A stretch of 64,000 nt of DNA from CAZMGV01 sp964565925. GTDB taxonomy: Bacteria > JAGRBM01 > JAHCIT01. The stretch lies in assembly GCA_964565925.1 (NCBI GenBank), contig CAZMGV010000012.1, positions 77,617-141,616 of the forward strand. Reading direction: 5' to 3'. This document shows, one piece after another, positions 52,852 to 62,246 of the stretch. The position numbers and the translations under genes are program-made. The notes below the pieces were generated by a model, which was not told the origin of the DNA, ran no database searches, and worked only from the letters and a program-made list of their open reading frames with translations. Position 1 is the stretch's first letter, and each line of letters opens with the position of its first letter.

Positions 52852-53670
52852 ATGCTTGGCAAGTGGACCCGAATCCTGGTGCTCGTCATGGCATTCGCCC
52901 TGATTGGTACCGCTACTGCGATCAACAGGAAGATCGATGCCATGTACTATGGCGAACCGCCGGTCACCTACCTGCTCCCCAGACCCGAACTGTTCAAATA
53001 CATGTCGCTGGGATACGACAAAGCGGTTTCGAGCGTCCTGTTCGTCAATCTGATCGGGAGTCTGACCTGGAAACCTGAACCAGCCGCCTATTCAGACTGG
53101 GTATACAATACCGTCAATATCATTATCTCGCTCGATCCCAAGCTGTTCGGGGCGTATCAGGCCGGAGCCTATTTCCTCCGCGACCAGGGACCGAAGGGCG
53201 AGGACAGGGCCATTGAGCTCATGACCAAGGCCTCAACTATCTCCGATGCCTTCGAAGCACCGCTCATGGTCGCGATGGTTTATTTCGGTGACAAGCACGA
53301 CCGCGAAAACGCCGCCAAGTGGTTCGCGATCGCCAGCAAGCGGCAAAAGGCACCCGATTATGCAGCGAGAATCGCTGCCGGAATCATGAACGACTCCGAT
53401 CCCCAGGCAGCTATGGAGGTTCTCCTTGCGTCATCCTGCGCAACACCATATGCAGCCCGAAAAGAACGTCTTACATACGAGTTTCTCGCCTACTTCGAAA
53501 AGAACACGTCTCTGTCCGATGCAGAACGGGGTCAGCTGGTAAATCAGTTTTTGACACGCCTGAACGATCCCAAATGCACAACCTCCCATGAACAGGGGTT
53601 CGAATGGGTCGACGAAAAACTCAAGGCCGAAATACAAAGGGTCATTCATAAAGGTATGATCAAGCAATGA
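52852..53670 (+). CDS. Membrane-anchored helical-repeat protein coupled to an ABC exporter
   Basis: 272 residues. An N-terminal signal anchor (ILVLVMAFALIGTATAINRK), then an all-helical part with TPR-like pairs (DPKLFGAYQAGAYFLRDQGP, FEAPLMVAMVYFGDKHDREN, AAKWFAIASKRQKAPDYAAR). Two cysteines stand in LLASSCATPY and NDPKCTTSHE. The family is not recognised. Its TGA overlaps the ATG of the ABC ATPase (ATGA), so it is likely an accessory part of that transporter, facing the periplasm. Codon use is less GC-rich than in its neighbours. Confidence 0.75.
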   Translation: MLGKWTRILVLVMAFALIGTATAINRKIDAMYYGEPPVTYLLPRPELFKYMSLGYDKAVSSVLFVNLIGSLTWKPEPAAYSDWVYNTVNIIISLDPKLFGAYQAGAYFLRDQGPKGEDRAIELMTKASTISDAFEAPLMVAMVYFGDKHDRENAAKWFAIASKRQKAPDYAARIAAGIMNDSDPQAAMEVLLASSCATPYAARKERLTYEFLAYFEKNTSLSDAERGQLVNQFLTRLNDPKCTTSHEQGFEWVDEKLKAEIQRVIHKGMIKQ

Positions 53671-54620
53671 CTAACGAACCCGCCATTAGCGTCGAGGGCC
53701 TTTCCAAGACCTTCCAGATCGGTTTCTGGATGAAACGCCGAAAGGTGCTCAACAACGTCAGCTTCTCGGTCAACGCGGGCGAATGCGTCGGTTTTCTGGG
53801 GCCTAACGGCGCCGGCAAGACCACCACGCTGAAATGCCTGCTCGGCCTGCTGACCTGCGAGCAGGGCCGGATCCGGATTCAGGGCCAGGATGCCGCAAAA
53901 GCGTCTTCCCGGGCGCGGATCGGCTACATGCCGGACAACCCTTACTTCTACGATCATCTGAAGGGCGAGGAGTTTCTGGACCTGATCGGCCGGCTCCACT
54001 CGCTGCCCACCCAGCTGCGGCGCGAGCGCATCAACGAGCTGTTTGCACTGGTGCGGCTTGAGCACGCACGAAAACTGGAACTCCGCAAATATTCCAAAGG
54101 CATGCTCCAGCGAATCGGGATCGCGCAGGCGCTGATCAACGATCCGGACATTGCGATCTTTGACGAGCCGATGGAAGGACTCGATCCCATCGGCCGCAAG
54201 GAAGTCCGCGATCTTATCCGGGATCTGAACCAGAAACGGGGCAAGACCATATTCTTCAGCACGCACATACTCCCGGACATCGAAGTGATCTGCAACCGAG
54301 TCATCATTATTGCGAAGGGGGAGCTCCAGGGCGCGGGTACGCTTTCGGAACTCCTGCCGCCGGGAATCAATTCATGGGAAGTGCGTTTCCACTGCGACAG
54401 CGAAGCAACCGCCAGAAAACTGGCTGCCGATTCCATCCCTGACCCTGCGATCCGGGGAAGCTGGATCACGACTGTTCAGACGAGCGACAGCCTGCAGAAG
54501 CTGCTCTCGGCTGCGCAGGCCGCCAGCGTAGTCATTGTTTCCGTGACCCCGCAGCGCACGCATATCGAGGATATTTTCTACCAGCGATTCGGAACGCACG
54601 AAGAGGTCAAACAGTCGTGA
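53667..54620 (+). CDS. ABC transporter ATP-binding protein
   Basis: 317 residues. Walker A in LGPNGAGKTTTLKCLLGLLT, Q-loop in GYMPDNPYFYDHLKGEEFLD, signature KYSKGMLQRIGIAQALINDP, Walker B in IAIFDEPMEGLDPIGRKEVR, H-loop in TIFFSTHILPDIEVICNRVI. It belongs to the ABC-2 export class (CcmA/NatA/DrrA-like), with a C-terminal extension of about 95 residues. It is the middle gene of a three-gene unit with four-base overlaps on both sides. Confidence 0.95.
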   Translation: MTNEPAISVEGLSKTFQIGFWMKRRKVLNNVSFSVNAGECVGFLGPNGAGKTTTLKCLLGLLTCEQGRIRIQGQDAAKASSRARIGYMPDNPYFYDHLKGEEFLDLIGRLHSLPTQLRRERINELFALVRLEHARKLELRKYSKGMLQRIGIAQALINDPDIAIFDEPMEGLDPIGRKEVRDLIRDLNQKRGKTIFFSTHILPDIEVICNRVIIIAKGELQGAGTLSELLPPGINSWEVRFHCDSEATARKLAADSIPDPAIRGSWITTVQTSDSLQKLLSAAQAASVVIVSVTPQRTHIEDIFYQRFGTHEEVKQS

Positions 54621-55390
54621 TCAACCGCATCTGGGCTATCGCCCTCAATACGATCCGCGAACTGGTCCGGGACCGGGTCCTCGCAGTCGCACTGTTCTTC
54701 GGTGTCGCCATCATGATCTTTGCCGGATACGTCGCCGCCAGTACCCCGCTCAACTGGGGCGATATTGTGATGAATGTGAGCCTGGGCGGGATGAACCTGT
54801 CACTGGTATTTATCGCCATCATCATGTCGGTGAACCTGCTTGCCAAGGAGATAGAAAAGAAGACTGTCTTTACGATCCTGACCAAGCCGGTCACCCGTGC
54901 CGAATTCATTGCCGGAAAATTTGCCGGCATGATGGCGACGCTGTTTATCGCGCTCTGCCTGATGACCGCTGTCGTCTACTGGCTGTGCGCACGCGTCGGC
55001 TGGCCGGTCAAACCGCTGTTCTATGAAGCCGTCCTCAGCATTTACGGGGAGTTGATCATCGTGGCGGCCGTGGCCGTGTTCTTTTCGTCGTTTTCGACGC
55101 CCTACGTGTCCGGACTGCTCAGTCTCGCCGTCTGGGTCAGCGGCACCCTGGCGGGCGTCCTGAGAAAAATGACCGACGTTCCGGAGATCGACCCTGAAAC
55201 CGTACATTTCATCAAGACAATATATTATTTCCTGCCCGACTTTTCGCGGCTGAACCTGAAGGACCGCGTACCCTATGATATCCCCCCGCCACAGGGATAT
55301 TACATCGACGCGCCGCTGTTTGTGGTCACCTGGTCGCTCGGTCTGTTGCTGGTTGCCGTATTCCTGTTCGACCGGCGGGATCTCAAGTAG
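54617..55390 (+). CDS. ABC-2 type transporter permease
   Basis: 257 residues starting at GTG within the stop of the ATPase gene (GTGA). Six predicted helices (VLAVALFFGVAIMIFAGYVA, LVFIAIIMSVNLLAKEIEKK, FIALCLMTAVVYWLCARVGW, IIVAAVAVFFSSFSTPYVSG, FVVTWSLGLLLVAVFLFDRR). KEIEKKTVFTILTKPVTRAE is the cytoplasmic coupling segment typical of NosY-like permeases. The substrate is unknown. Confidence 0.92.
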   Translation: MINRIWAIALNTIRELVRDRVLAVALFFGVAIMIFAGYVAASTPLNWGDIVMNVSLGGMNLSLVFIAIIMSVNLLAKEIEKKTVFTILTKPVTRAEFIAGKFAGMMATLFIALCLMTAVVYWLCARVGWPVKPLFYEAVLSIYGELIIVAAVAVFFSSFSTPYVSGLLSLAVWVSGTLAGVLRKMTDVPEIDPETVHFIKTIYYFLPDFSRLNLKDRVPYDIPPPQGYYIDAPLFVVTWSLGLLLVAVFLFDRRDLK

Positions 55391-55396
55391 CGGTTC

Positions 55397-56269
55397 TCAG
55401 GGGACGAACACGAGCTCGAAGCCGACCGCACGGGACGACTCCTTACTTTCGAGCGGCTTATCGTCGACCATGACCTTGGCCGGGTCGACACCCTTCGTAA
55501 TGAGATAGTTTTTCACGCTCACGGCGCGGCGATTGGCATTACGCGCCTTCAGGTCGGCATCGTTCGCTTCGTCCGAATTCGCCTTCAGCACAACTTTAAG
55601 GACCCGCTGGCGTTTGGCGATCAGAGCCGCCAGCTTGTCGAGCGTCGCCATTGCAGACGGAGCCAGTGTGGTCTGACCCTCGCCGAACGGAACGATCTCC
55701 TTGAGGGGCTGGATCTTGAGCTGGGCCGGGTTGTAACCGGATTCGGCGGCCAGCGTTTCATAGGCAAGCGCCGCGGCCTGGACCGCCGGCGTCCCGGTAG
55801 CTTCGGCAGGCACCGCCGCTGAACCAGCCGGCGAGGCGGCTTCCGGTGCCGCCACCGGAGCCGGTGTTGCGGTTGCCGCACCAGCCGCCGCCGGCGGCGG
55901 AAGCGGATTGAGCTTCAGGGTCAGTTTCGCGCGCCGCTTTTCCTTCACGCTGACGTTATACAGGCCGGTCACGAAACCTTCAGCAGAGATCCGCAGCTTG
56001 TAATCGCCGGGCAACAGCGACACGGAAAACCCGCCGGACGGATCGACCGGAATGAGCTTGGCGTTTCCCGGCTCGGCGGCCGATTCAATCTGGAGTCTGG
56101 CGCCGGCTATCGGGGCTTCGGTCGCGCTGTGCAGCACGCTGCCTGTAAGTTCACCGGTCGCCGAAGCAGGGGCCGGAGCGGCAGCCGCCGCGGGAGGTTC
56201 CTGGGCAAATCCGTGACGGACGGATGCCGCCATCAGGAGAAACGCTACCGCCAGCCGTAACTTGATCAT
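55397..56269 (-). CDS. Small exported protein with carboxypeptidase-regulatory-like and OmpA-like domains
   Basis: 290 residues. Signal peptide (LRLAVAFLLMAASVRHGFAQ), an Ig-like regulatory domain (GELTGSVLHSATEAPIAGAR to RRAKLTLKLNPLPPP), an Ala/Pro linker (about 125-170), and an OmpA-like C-terminus (VVLKANSDEANDADLKARNA, NRRAVSVKNYLITKGVDPAK). The Asp/Arg pair for peptidoglycan is present, though the core motif is degenerate. It may be a periplasmic wall-binding protein. Its ATG shares one base with the TAA of the nitroreductase-like gene upstream (TAATG). Confidence 0.82.
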   Translation of the reverse strand: MIKLRLAVAFLLMAASVRHGFAQEPPAAAAAPAPASATGELTGSVLHSATEAPIAGARLQIESAAEPGNAKLIPVDPSGGFSVSLLPGDYKLRISAEGFVTGLYNVSVKEKRRAKLTLKLNPLPPPAAAGAATATPAPVAAPEAASPAGSAAVPAEATGTPAVQAAALAYETLAAESGYNPAQLKIQPLKEIVPFGEGQTTLAPSAMATLDKLAALIAKRQRVLKVVLKANSDEANDADLKARNANRRAVSVKNYLITKGVDPAKVMVDDKPLESKESSRAVGFELVFVP

Positions 56270-56910
56270 TATCGCCTCCCGCCGCGAAACCGGTCGCGGC
56301 TCACCATCTTGCGTACCGACTCGGGCGGACGCCTGTCCAGTCGTTCACGGAGCCGGTGATAATACTCGTTGAAATCGCTGATTACAGAGACGCCCAGAAT
56401 CTCCTCGCCGCTCAGTCCCGGGTATCCCGCCGCCAGCACCGCCACTGCCTTCCAGCCCGGAGGGGCCGAGACGCTGCTCTGGACGACGCCGCCGTCGAAT
56501 CCGAGGACCGGGCAGGACCCCAGCCCCTCGGCCTGCGCCACAAACGCCATCCGCTCGAATGCCTGGACCAGATCGAACTTCTCCGCATCCAGAGACCGGA
56601 GCCTGGAAACCACCGTCCGGCGGGTCAGCGCCACCATAAGCAGAGGCGCCGTTTTCACCCAGAAATTGACCCGGTTCAGTCCTTTGCAGAGCGCCGCCTG
56701 AAGCTCCCGGACCACAATCCCGTCGGTCACAAATACCACATGCTGGTGGGCGGGATTGCCCACCCTGGCACCCAGGGTGGCGGCCAGTTCAAGCCGCTCG
56801 ATAATCTCCTCGGGTACCGGATCAGGCTTGAATGCCCTCATCAGCGCACGGTTCGACATAAGACGGAAGAGTCCGTCGGAACCGTCGCCACTGCCGGAAT
56901 TTGAGTTCAC
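56269..56910 (-). CDS. Nitroreductase-family protein
   Basis: 213 residues from a GTG start. FMN-binding nitroreductase pattern: LMSNRALMRAFKPDPVPEEI, RLELAATLGARVGNPAHQHV, AFERMAFVAQAEGLGSCPVL and VLAAGYPG. These proteins are usually homodimers that reduce nitro groups, quinones or flavins with NAD(P)H. The N-terminal RS/RR motif of the family is altered (SNRALMRAF), so FMN binding may differ. It forms a two-gene unit with the OmpA-like gene. Confidence 0.85.
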   Translation of the reverse strand: MNSNSGSGDGSDGLFRLMSNRALMRAFKPDPVPEEIIERLELAATLGARVGNPAHQHVVFVTDGIVVRELQAALCKGLNRVNFWVKTAPLLMVALTRRTVVSRLRSLDAEKFDLVQAFERMAFVAQAEGLGSCPVLGFDGGVVQSSVSAPPGWKAVAVLAAGYPGLSGEEILGVSVISDFNEYYHRLRERLDRRPPESVRKMVSRDRFRGGRR

Positions 56911-57039
56911 GCCTCATTGTGACCGCACGAAACGGCATTCAGTCAACCGCCGGGGGCCGTTACCCGGGCCTTTGAAGTCCGGACATCCCCGTGCGAAAAG
57001 CGCCCCGATCAGCCAGAATGCCTGACGCAAAGGAAGCCT

Positions 57040-59157
57040 GTGGGTCCGGGATATTTTGAAAAACTGCGGTTCCGCTATGTGGTGTGGACCGTACTGCTCG
57101 CCTTGGGACTCCTCGCCTACGGAGACACTGAGGCCCGCCCGTTTCACCTGCTTGTGCTGGCGGGAACACTCGCGGGACTCTATCTGCCTGACCGCGTACG
57201 TCTGGCCGTTCCAGTCATGCTGTGGAATATCGTCGTTGTGACTCTGCTTGCGCTCTCGTTCGTCTGGATACGGCGGGACGTGTCAAAGGTCTTTGAAATC
57301 CTCCTCTACTTTCTCGAAGTCCTGCTGATCGTCAAAGCGTTCTCGAGGCGGTCCTCCCGCGACTACTGGCAGATCTATCTGGCCTGCTATTTCGTGGTAA
57401 TCGCGGGCGTCATCTCCCTGTCGAGCATCTGGATCATTCCGGTTCTGATGGTTTTCGTGGCGCTTCTTTCACTCGCCATGGTTGCCGACACGGTGGCCGA
57501 ACCGGAGATTCCCCAGGAAGGGTTCTCCCAGCCGGTTCTGGCCGAACGGGCGAAGCGGTTCCCGGATCTCGCCTGGGGGGCGGTTGCGGTAGTCGCCCTG
57601 ACGGTTGCCGTGGCAGTGATCAATTTCGTCGCCATTCCGCGCCTTTCCCGTGCGTTTTTCGATCTCGGGTTCATGCGTTCAGGCGGAAGTACCCGTACGG
57701 GTCTCTCCGGTCAGGTCGATCTCAGCCAGAAGGGGCGGCTCGAACTCGATCCGGAAATTACCGGACGCCTCAAGATTATCGGCCTCGACGGCGATCCGGC
57801 AGAACAGCCGACGTCGAACTACCTGATCGCCAAGCGGCTGGACGTCTTCGATGGAACCAGATGGTCGGCATCTGAGGGGGCACTCGCCCGCCTCCCCGTC
57901 AGCCAGTCAAAAGTGCACTGGATCACACCGGACGATGTCGGAAAGCCGTCCGTCAAATACAGTCTTCTGCTCAAACCCGCCGGACAGCCCTTTGTCCTCC
58001 AGCTTCCCAATACGGCGGCCCTTCATTTTACGACGCCGCTACCGATCCTGCGCGACGAAAAGCTGGGAAACCTCACCTTCGAACAGAACCCGGTCCAGGT
58101 CTACCGGTATGAAGGCTGGAGCACCCTGCGCGGACACCCGGATACACTCTCCAGCCGTCGCCTGGCAGAACTGACGTCGGTCCCGGACAGTGTCAGCAGC
58201 GGCATCCGGGATCTTTCGAAAACATTCGGCGGCGACGGGCTTGCCCCCCGGGAGATCACCCGCCGAATCGACGATTTCTTCAGCCGGGGCTTCGGCTACT
58301 CCCTCGAACGGTCGCAGGGCGGCGGTCCGGATGTACTGGACAAGTTCCTGTTCACCGACCGCCAGGGCCATTGCGAATATTTCGCGTCGGCGGCGGTTCT
58401 GCTGGCCCGCCTGAACGGAATCCCCGCACGGCTCGTCACCGGTTATCTCGTCACCGACCGGACGGCGGACAACGAGTGGCTGATCCGCGAGCAGGACGCC
58501 CATGCGTGGGTGGAATATTTCGATCCGGCCGAGGGCTGGCTGACGATGGATCCCTCGCCGCGTAATCCGGAGGCCGAGCGCAGCCTCCGTTCAGGCTGGA
58601 GAGACCGCCTGGCCACCTGGATGGGACGCATGGAGTTCTGGTGGTTCGATGCCGTGATCGATTTCAGCCTGAGCGACCAGTTCGAACTTCTTCAGGGTCT
58701 GCTCCAGCGCCTGAACTCCGACCCTGCCGAAACCGCCGCCAAAAAGACGAGCGAAACTTCCGGTAAAACGCAGCTGCCGTCGTTCGGGAGCCGGGAGTTT
58801 TTCAACTGGGCCGCCGGTGCGGTCGGGATACTGGTATTGTGCGGATGGGCCCTCTGGCTGTGGCTCCGCAAGGCAGACGATGCGGCTCTGCATCCCGCGA
58901 CACGGGAACTCCACCGTCTGCTCCATGCACTGGGGCGTAAAGGTCCTCTGGAAAGCTCCGGACAGACGCCCGCCGCGACGGTCAGGACTGCCGCCCGGCA
59001 GCTCGGCCTGGCCGCCCGCCGGGAACGGGATCTCGGGCTCTGGATCGATCTGTACCAACAGTCGAGGTTCGGTCCGCCGGGCCCGGCTGCGGATCTGGCG
59101 AAACTGAAAAATCTGACTGACGATCTGATCGCCTCAGCGACGGAAAAGCGTCCTTAG
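57040..59157 (+). CDS. Membrane transglutaminase-like protein (DUF3488/TgpA type)
   Basis: 705 residues from GTG with an AGGA a few bases upstream. The first ~200 hold about six helices (VLLALGLLAYGD, LVLAGTLAGLYLPDRV, ACYFVVIAGVISLSSIWIIP). A large external part follows with the transglutaminase core: Cys in GHCEYFASAAVLLARLNGIP, His in REQDAHAWVEYFDPAEGWL, Asp in TMDPSPRNPEAERS. One further helix (GAVGILVLCGWALWLWLRKA, near 595) leads to a DUF4129-like tail. TgpA of Pseudomonas is needed for growth and probably acts in the periplasm. The usual MoxR and DUF58 partners are not in this window. Confidence 0.93.
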   Translation: MGPGYFEKLRFRYVVWTVLLALGLLAYGDTEARPFHLLVLAGTLAGLYLPDRVRLAVPVMLWNIVVVTLLALSFVWIRRDVSKVFEILLYFLEVLLIVKAFSRRSSRDYWQIYLACYFVVIAGVISLSSIWIIPVLMVFVALLSLAMVADTVAEPEIPQEGFSQPVLAERAKRFPDLAWGAVAVVALTVAVAVINFVAIPRLSRAFFDLGFMRSGGSTRTGLSGQVDLSQKGRLELDPEITGRLKIIGLDGDPAEQPTSNYLIAKRLDVFDGTRWSASEGALARLPVSQSKVHWITPDDVGKPSVKYSLLLKPAGQPFVLQLPNTAALHFTTPLPILRDEKLGNLTFEQNPVQVYRYEGWSTLRGHPDTLSSRRLAELTSVPDSVSSGIRDLSKTFGGDGLAPREITRRIDDFFSRGFGYSLERSQGGGPDVLDKFLFTDRQGHCEYFASAAVLLARLNGIPARLVTGYLVTDRTADNEWLIREQDAHAWVEYFDPAEGWLTMDPSPRNPEAERSLRSGWRDRLATWMGRMEFWWFDAVIDFSLSDQFELLQGLLQRLNSDPAETAAKKTSETSGKTQLPSFGSREFFNWAAGAVGILVLCGWALWLWLRKADDAALHPATRELHRLLHALGRKGPLESSGQTPAATVRTAARQLGLAARRERDLGLWIDLYQQSRFGPPGPAADLAKLKNLTDDLIASATEKRP

Positions 59158-59199
59158 CGGGTAACACCTGTCGGGCGATGCGCTGGATCAATCACAGGA

Positions 59200-60786
59200 T
59201 CAGTCAGGCTCTATTTCAGTTATCTCTTCGATGACTTCGGCAACCGGGTGCTGTCCGCTGAGCGGCCGCGCGCCCGGCTTCAGGTTGCCGATCTTGTATA
59301 CCGGCACGAGCACGTTCTTGCCCTTGAGCTGCAAGTCGCCGGCATGTACCGCTTCGACCATGTCCTTGACGATTTCGTAGGTATTGCCACTGACGGCGAT
59401 TTCGCCGCGCTTGGCCTGACCTTCGAGACGGGCGGCCGTGTTCACGCCGTCGCCGATCGCGGTATAATCATAGCGTTCGTCCGTGCCGATATTGCCGACG
59501 ACGACCTCGGCCGTATTGATGCCGATACCGACTTCCACCGGTTTCCAGCCCCAGCCGACGCGCAGGACGTTTTCCGCCTTCACCGCCTCCTGGATCCGCA
59601 TGGCGGCCCTGACCGCGCGTTCGGCGTGGTCCGGGAAGTAGATCGGTGCTCCGTAGAGCGCCATCACGCAGTCGCCGATGAACTTGTCGAGAGTTCCGAG
59701 CTCGTCGCTGATGATCGACGCCATCAGCTTGAAATACTTGTTCAGTATATTGACCACGTCCCGGGGGTTCATCTCTTCCGACATGGTAGTGAACCCGCGG
59801 ATGTCGATGAACATCACCGTGCACTGCTGGCTGCGGCCGCCCAGCTGGAGCGCCGTCGGGTTGGCGAGCACCTGATCGAGCAGGCCCTTTGAGACGTACC
59901 GGCCCAGGGCGTTTGTTTCCTGCTCCTTGCGGAGCAATTTCGCGGCCATCCGGTTGAAGGCGTGGGTGATGGCGCCGATTTCGTCCGAGGTCGTAATCGG
60001 GGTGACGTGGTCCAGCTTGCCCCGGCCGACGATTTCGATGCCGCCTCTGAGTGTCCGTAGCGGCCGGACCAGCAGCCGGGCCACGAGCATCGTCAGCATG
60101 ACGCCGAGGATAAAGACCGGGAGTGCCACGAGTGCCAGCTTCCGGGCGCTCTCCGTAAACGCGGCACGGATCTGGTTTTCAAGATTCACCAGAACGATCA
60201 GGCCGCCGATGGTTCGGCCTTTGAACAGCACCGGGTACCAGATCTGCCGCGTATTCAGCACACGGCTGACCGATGGCGTGTCTGTCACCACGAACGGCTG
60301 GTGAGTGCCCGGGTCCGAGTAGGCTTCGCCCTGGTAGTTCACTTCAAGCGCGGCGAGCACCTTGGCTTCGTGATCGATAAAGAATGCGCCGACCACTTCC
60401 GGCTTGTTGTGGAAAATCTTGAGCGCTTCACCGAGGATCAGTTCGTCGGAGAGAAGAATGGCTTCCTTGGCGAACATGCCGGTCGTCTGGGCGTTATCCT
60501 GGTACGATTCCAGAACCGTTTCTTCGATTCTCTGCCGCTGCTGGAACAGCATGAGCCCGGAAACCGATCCGATCGCGAGGATCAGGATGCTGACGACGAG
60601 GGTTTCCAGCTTGAGCAGGAGTGTCGCGCGCTGGCGGAACTCGTCTTCTTCATGCCCGTGGTCGTGGCTCTGGCCTGCCGCCGGTGCGGCGGGCGCCGGC
60701 GGGCGGACCGGCTTGGCTGCTGCACGCGCCGGTTTCGCGGGAGTGACGGGTTTCTTCCCGGCGACTGTGGCTCCGCCCGAACTCAT
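59200..60786 (-). CDS. Membrane class III adenylate cyclase with HAMP domain
   Basis: 528 residues. A Pro/Ala/Lys-rich N-terminus with a His/Glu cluster (GQSHDHGHEEDEF). Two helices (ETLVVSILILAIGSVSGLML near 62; ALVALPVFILGVMLTMLVAR near 222) bracket a periplasmic sensor of about 140 residues. HAMP follows (PLRTLRGGIEIVGRGKLDHV). The cyclase domain has metal Asps in VMFIDIRGFTTMSEEM and KFIGDCVMALYGAPIYFPDH, the adenine-specifying Lys in LDKFIGD, Thr in YDYTAIGDGVNTAARLEGQA and the transition-state Asn/Arg in NTAARLE. It makes cAMP in response to a periplasmic signal. No cAMP receptor is nearby. Confidence 0.95.
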   Translation of the reverse strand: MSSGGATVAGKKPVTPAKPARAAAKPVRPPAPAAPAAGQSHDHGHEEDEFRQRATLLLKLETLVVSILILAIGSVSGLMLFQQRQRIEETVLESYQDNAQTTGMFAKEAILLSDELILGEALKIFHNKPEVVGAFFIDHEAKVLAALEVNYQGEAYSDPGTHQPFVVTDTPSVSRVLNTRQIWYPVLFKGRTIGGLIVLVNLENQIRAAFTESARKLALVALPVFILGVMLTMLVARLLVRPLRTLRGGIEIVGRGKLDHVTPITTSDEIGAITHAFNRMAAKLLRKEQETNALGRYVSKGLLDQVLANPTALQLGGRSQQCTVMFIDIRGFTTMSEEMNPRDVVNILNKYFKLMASIISDELGTLDKFIGDCVMALYGAPIYFPDHAERAVRAAMRIQEAVKAENVLRVGWGWKPVEVGIGINTAEVVVGNIGTDERYDYTAIGDGVNTAARLEGQAKRGEIAVSGNTYEIVKDMVEAVHAGDLQLKGKNVLVPVYKIGNLKPGARPLSGQHPVAEVIEEITEIEPD

Positions 60787-60870
60787 GCTGGAAATTCGTC
60801 CCCCCGGACCGTAAGAAATGGCTGAAGGCTATTAGAGCCGATCCGCCGGTACGGTTCAATAATTCCGGCC

Positions 60871-62208
60871 TTAATCTGTTCTCTTCCGAGGCAACTCGAA
60901 CCATCGCGCCAGATCCCGGGCCTGCGCCAATTCGAGTCCCGATCCGAACGATCCGGCCAGCGCAATATCCATCCGGAAAATCCCCTTCGCAACCTTTGGC
61001 TTTTCGACGCCCGGCAGTTCCGGAGGGAGCCAGGCGGTCCGGCTGTCAGCGACGACGGTATCGACAGCCGCCAGCCGCTCAATACCGGGCGAGATCTCCG
61101 CCAGATAACCCAGAACCGTGAGGGCGAGCCGCTTGTCCAGGGGGTCGGCGGGTAGGCCATCGGTCTGACCCGCAGGCTGGCTTGTGGCGATCCTCCGGAT
61201 ACTGATCACAATCCGCTCTTCACGTTCGGAGAGCGCCTCACGGCCTATCCAGAGGACCCGGGGGCCGCTCTCACGGTTTTCGCTCTCGTGCGAGCGGTAC
61301 CAGATCGCACGAGGACCGATCGCAGGATCGAGCGCACCGGCCGGCGCCCTGAACACGAACGACACGCTCCGGGTAATCTGGTCCTTGAGGCTGCGGCCGG
61401 CCGGAAATCCATCGGGCTCGGAGAGGCCCAATAGTGCGGCACCGGAACTGATCTCCTCTTTACTGCTCAGCGTGGTGCGGACCGTACTGGCTTCGGTGGA
61501 AACCCGGACCGGGCAGCCCGCGGCAAACTCCGCCCCCGCTCCGCGCAGGGCCTCTTCCAGCAGTTTCGGTATACCCAGAGCCTGGGGTCCGGTGATCCAG
61601 TGGCCGCTTTCGGACACCGACATATGGAGTAGCGCCGCGGCCGGTTCTGGATCGAAGCCGCCCGAGAGCGCCGCCGCCGTCAGGTCCCAGAACCTTTCGA
61701 GACCGGATTTTTCCAGATCCTTGCGGGCGGATTTGGGCGCCTCGAAAGTCACCCAGCGGCCGATCCGTGACTTCAGGAAACCAGGAGGGGCCAGCCGTCC
61801 CTTGTCGAAGAGCCGCTCTTCGTGCCGGGCCGACTGCTTCGCCAGCGATTCCAGCGAATCCCGCACAGACACCTTGCGGGACACCCGGCCGAGCTCACGG
61901 TCGTAGCGGCGTCCGTCCGACCACCAGTGCATCCGGATATCCGGAGCGATCACCTGGACGAGACTCTGAGGGGAGAACTTGAGGCCTGAAAGAAAGGCGG
62001 GTTCCGCGCCGGCAAGCGATTCACGAAGGGCGCGGACATTCACCGCCCCGAACCCCGGAAGCAGATAACCCGGCACAGAGCCGCCAGAAGCGCCGCCGCC
62101 GCTACCGTTCAGAACGAGTACGGAACGCCCCGCCCGAAGCGCCCTCCAGGCGACAACCAGACGGCCCAGGCCGCCGCCTTCCACTACTAGGTCAGGATTC
62201 CGGTTCAC
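60871..62208 (-). CDS. FAD-dependent oxidoreductase-like protein
   Basis: 445 residues from GTG. A dinucleotide-binding motif at the N-terminus (LVVEGGGLGRLVVAWRALRA) and a C-terminal flavin-binding-like strand (FRMDIALAGSFGSGLELAQA) suggest the amine-oxidase/phytoene-desaturase fold. The central part (GPQALGIPKLLEEALRGAGA, FAAGCPVRVSTEASTVRTTL) matches the position where such proteins carry the second FAD contact. The first Gly motif has Glu-Gly-Gly-Gly in place of the usual Gly-Ala-Gly, so cofactor binding is not certain. The reaction is unknown. Confidence 0.75.
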   Translation of the reverse strand: MNRNPDLVVEGGGLGRLVVAWRALRAGRSVLVLNGSGGGASGGSVPGYLLPGFGAVNVRALRESLAGAEPAFLSGLKFSPQSLVQVIAPDIRMHWWSDGRRYDRELGRVSRKVSVRDSLESLAKQSARHEERLFDKGRLAPPGFLKSRIGRWVTFEAPKSARKDLEKSGLERFWDLTAAALSGGFDPEPAAALLHMSVSESGHWITGPQALGIPKLLEEALRGAGAEFAAGCPVRVSTEASTVRTTLSSKEEISSGAALLGLSEPDGFPAGRSLKDQITRSVSFVFRAPAGALDPAIGPRAIWYRSHESENRESGPRVLWIGREALSEREERIVISIRRIATSQPAGQTDGLPADPLDKRLALTVLGYLAEISPGIERLAAVDTVVADSRTAWLPPELPGVEKPKVAKGIFRMDIALAGSFGSGLELAQARDLARWFELPRKRTD

Positions 62209-62246
62209 CGCAGACAGGTTGTATCACGGGTTGAGGAAAAAATGGA

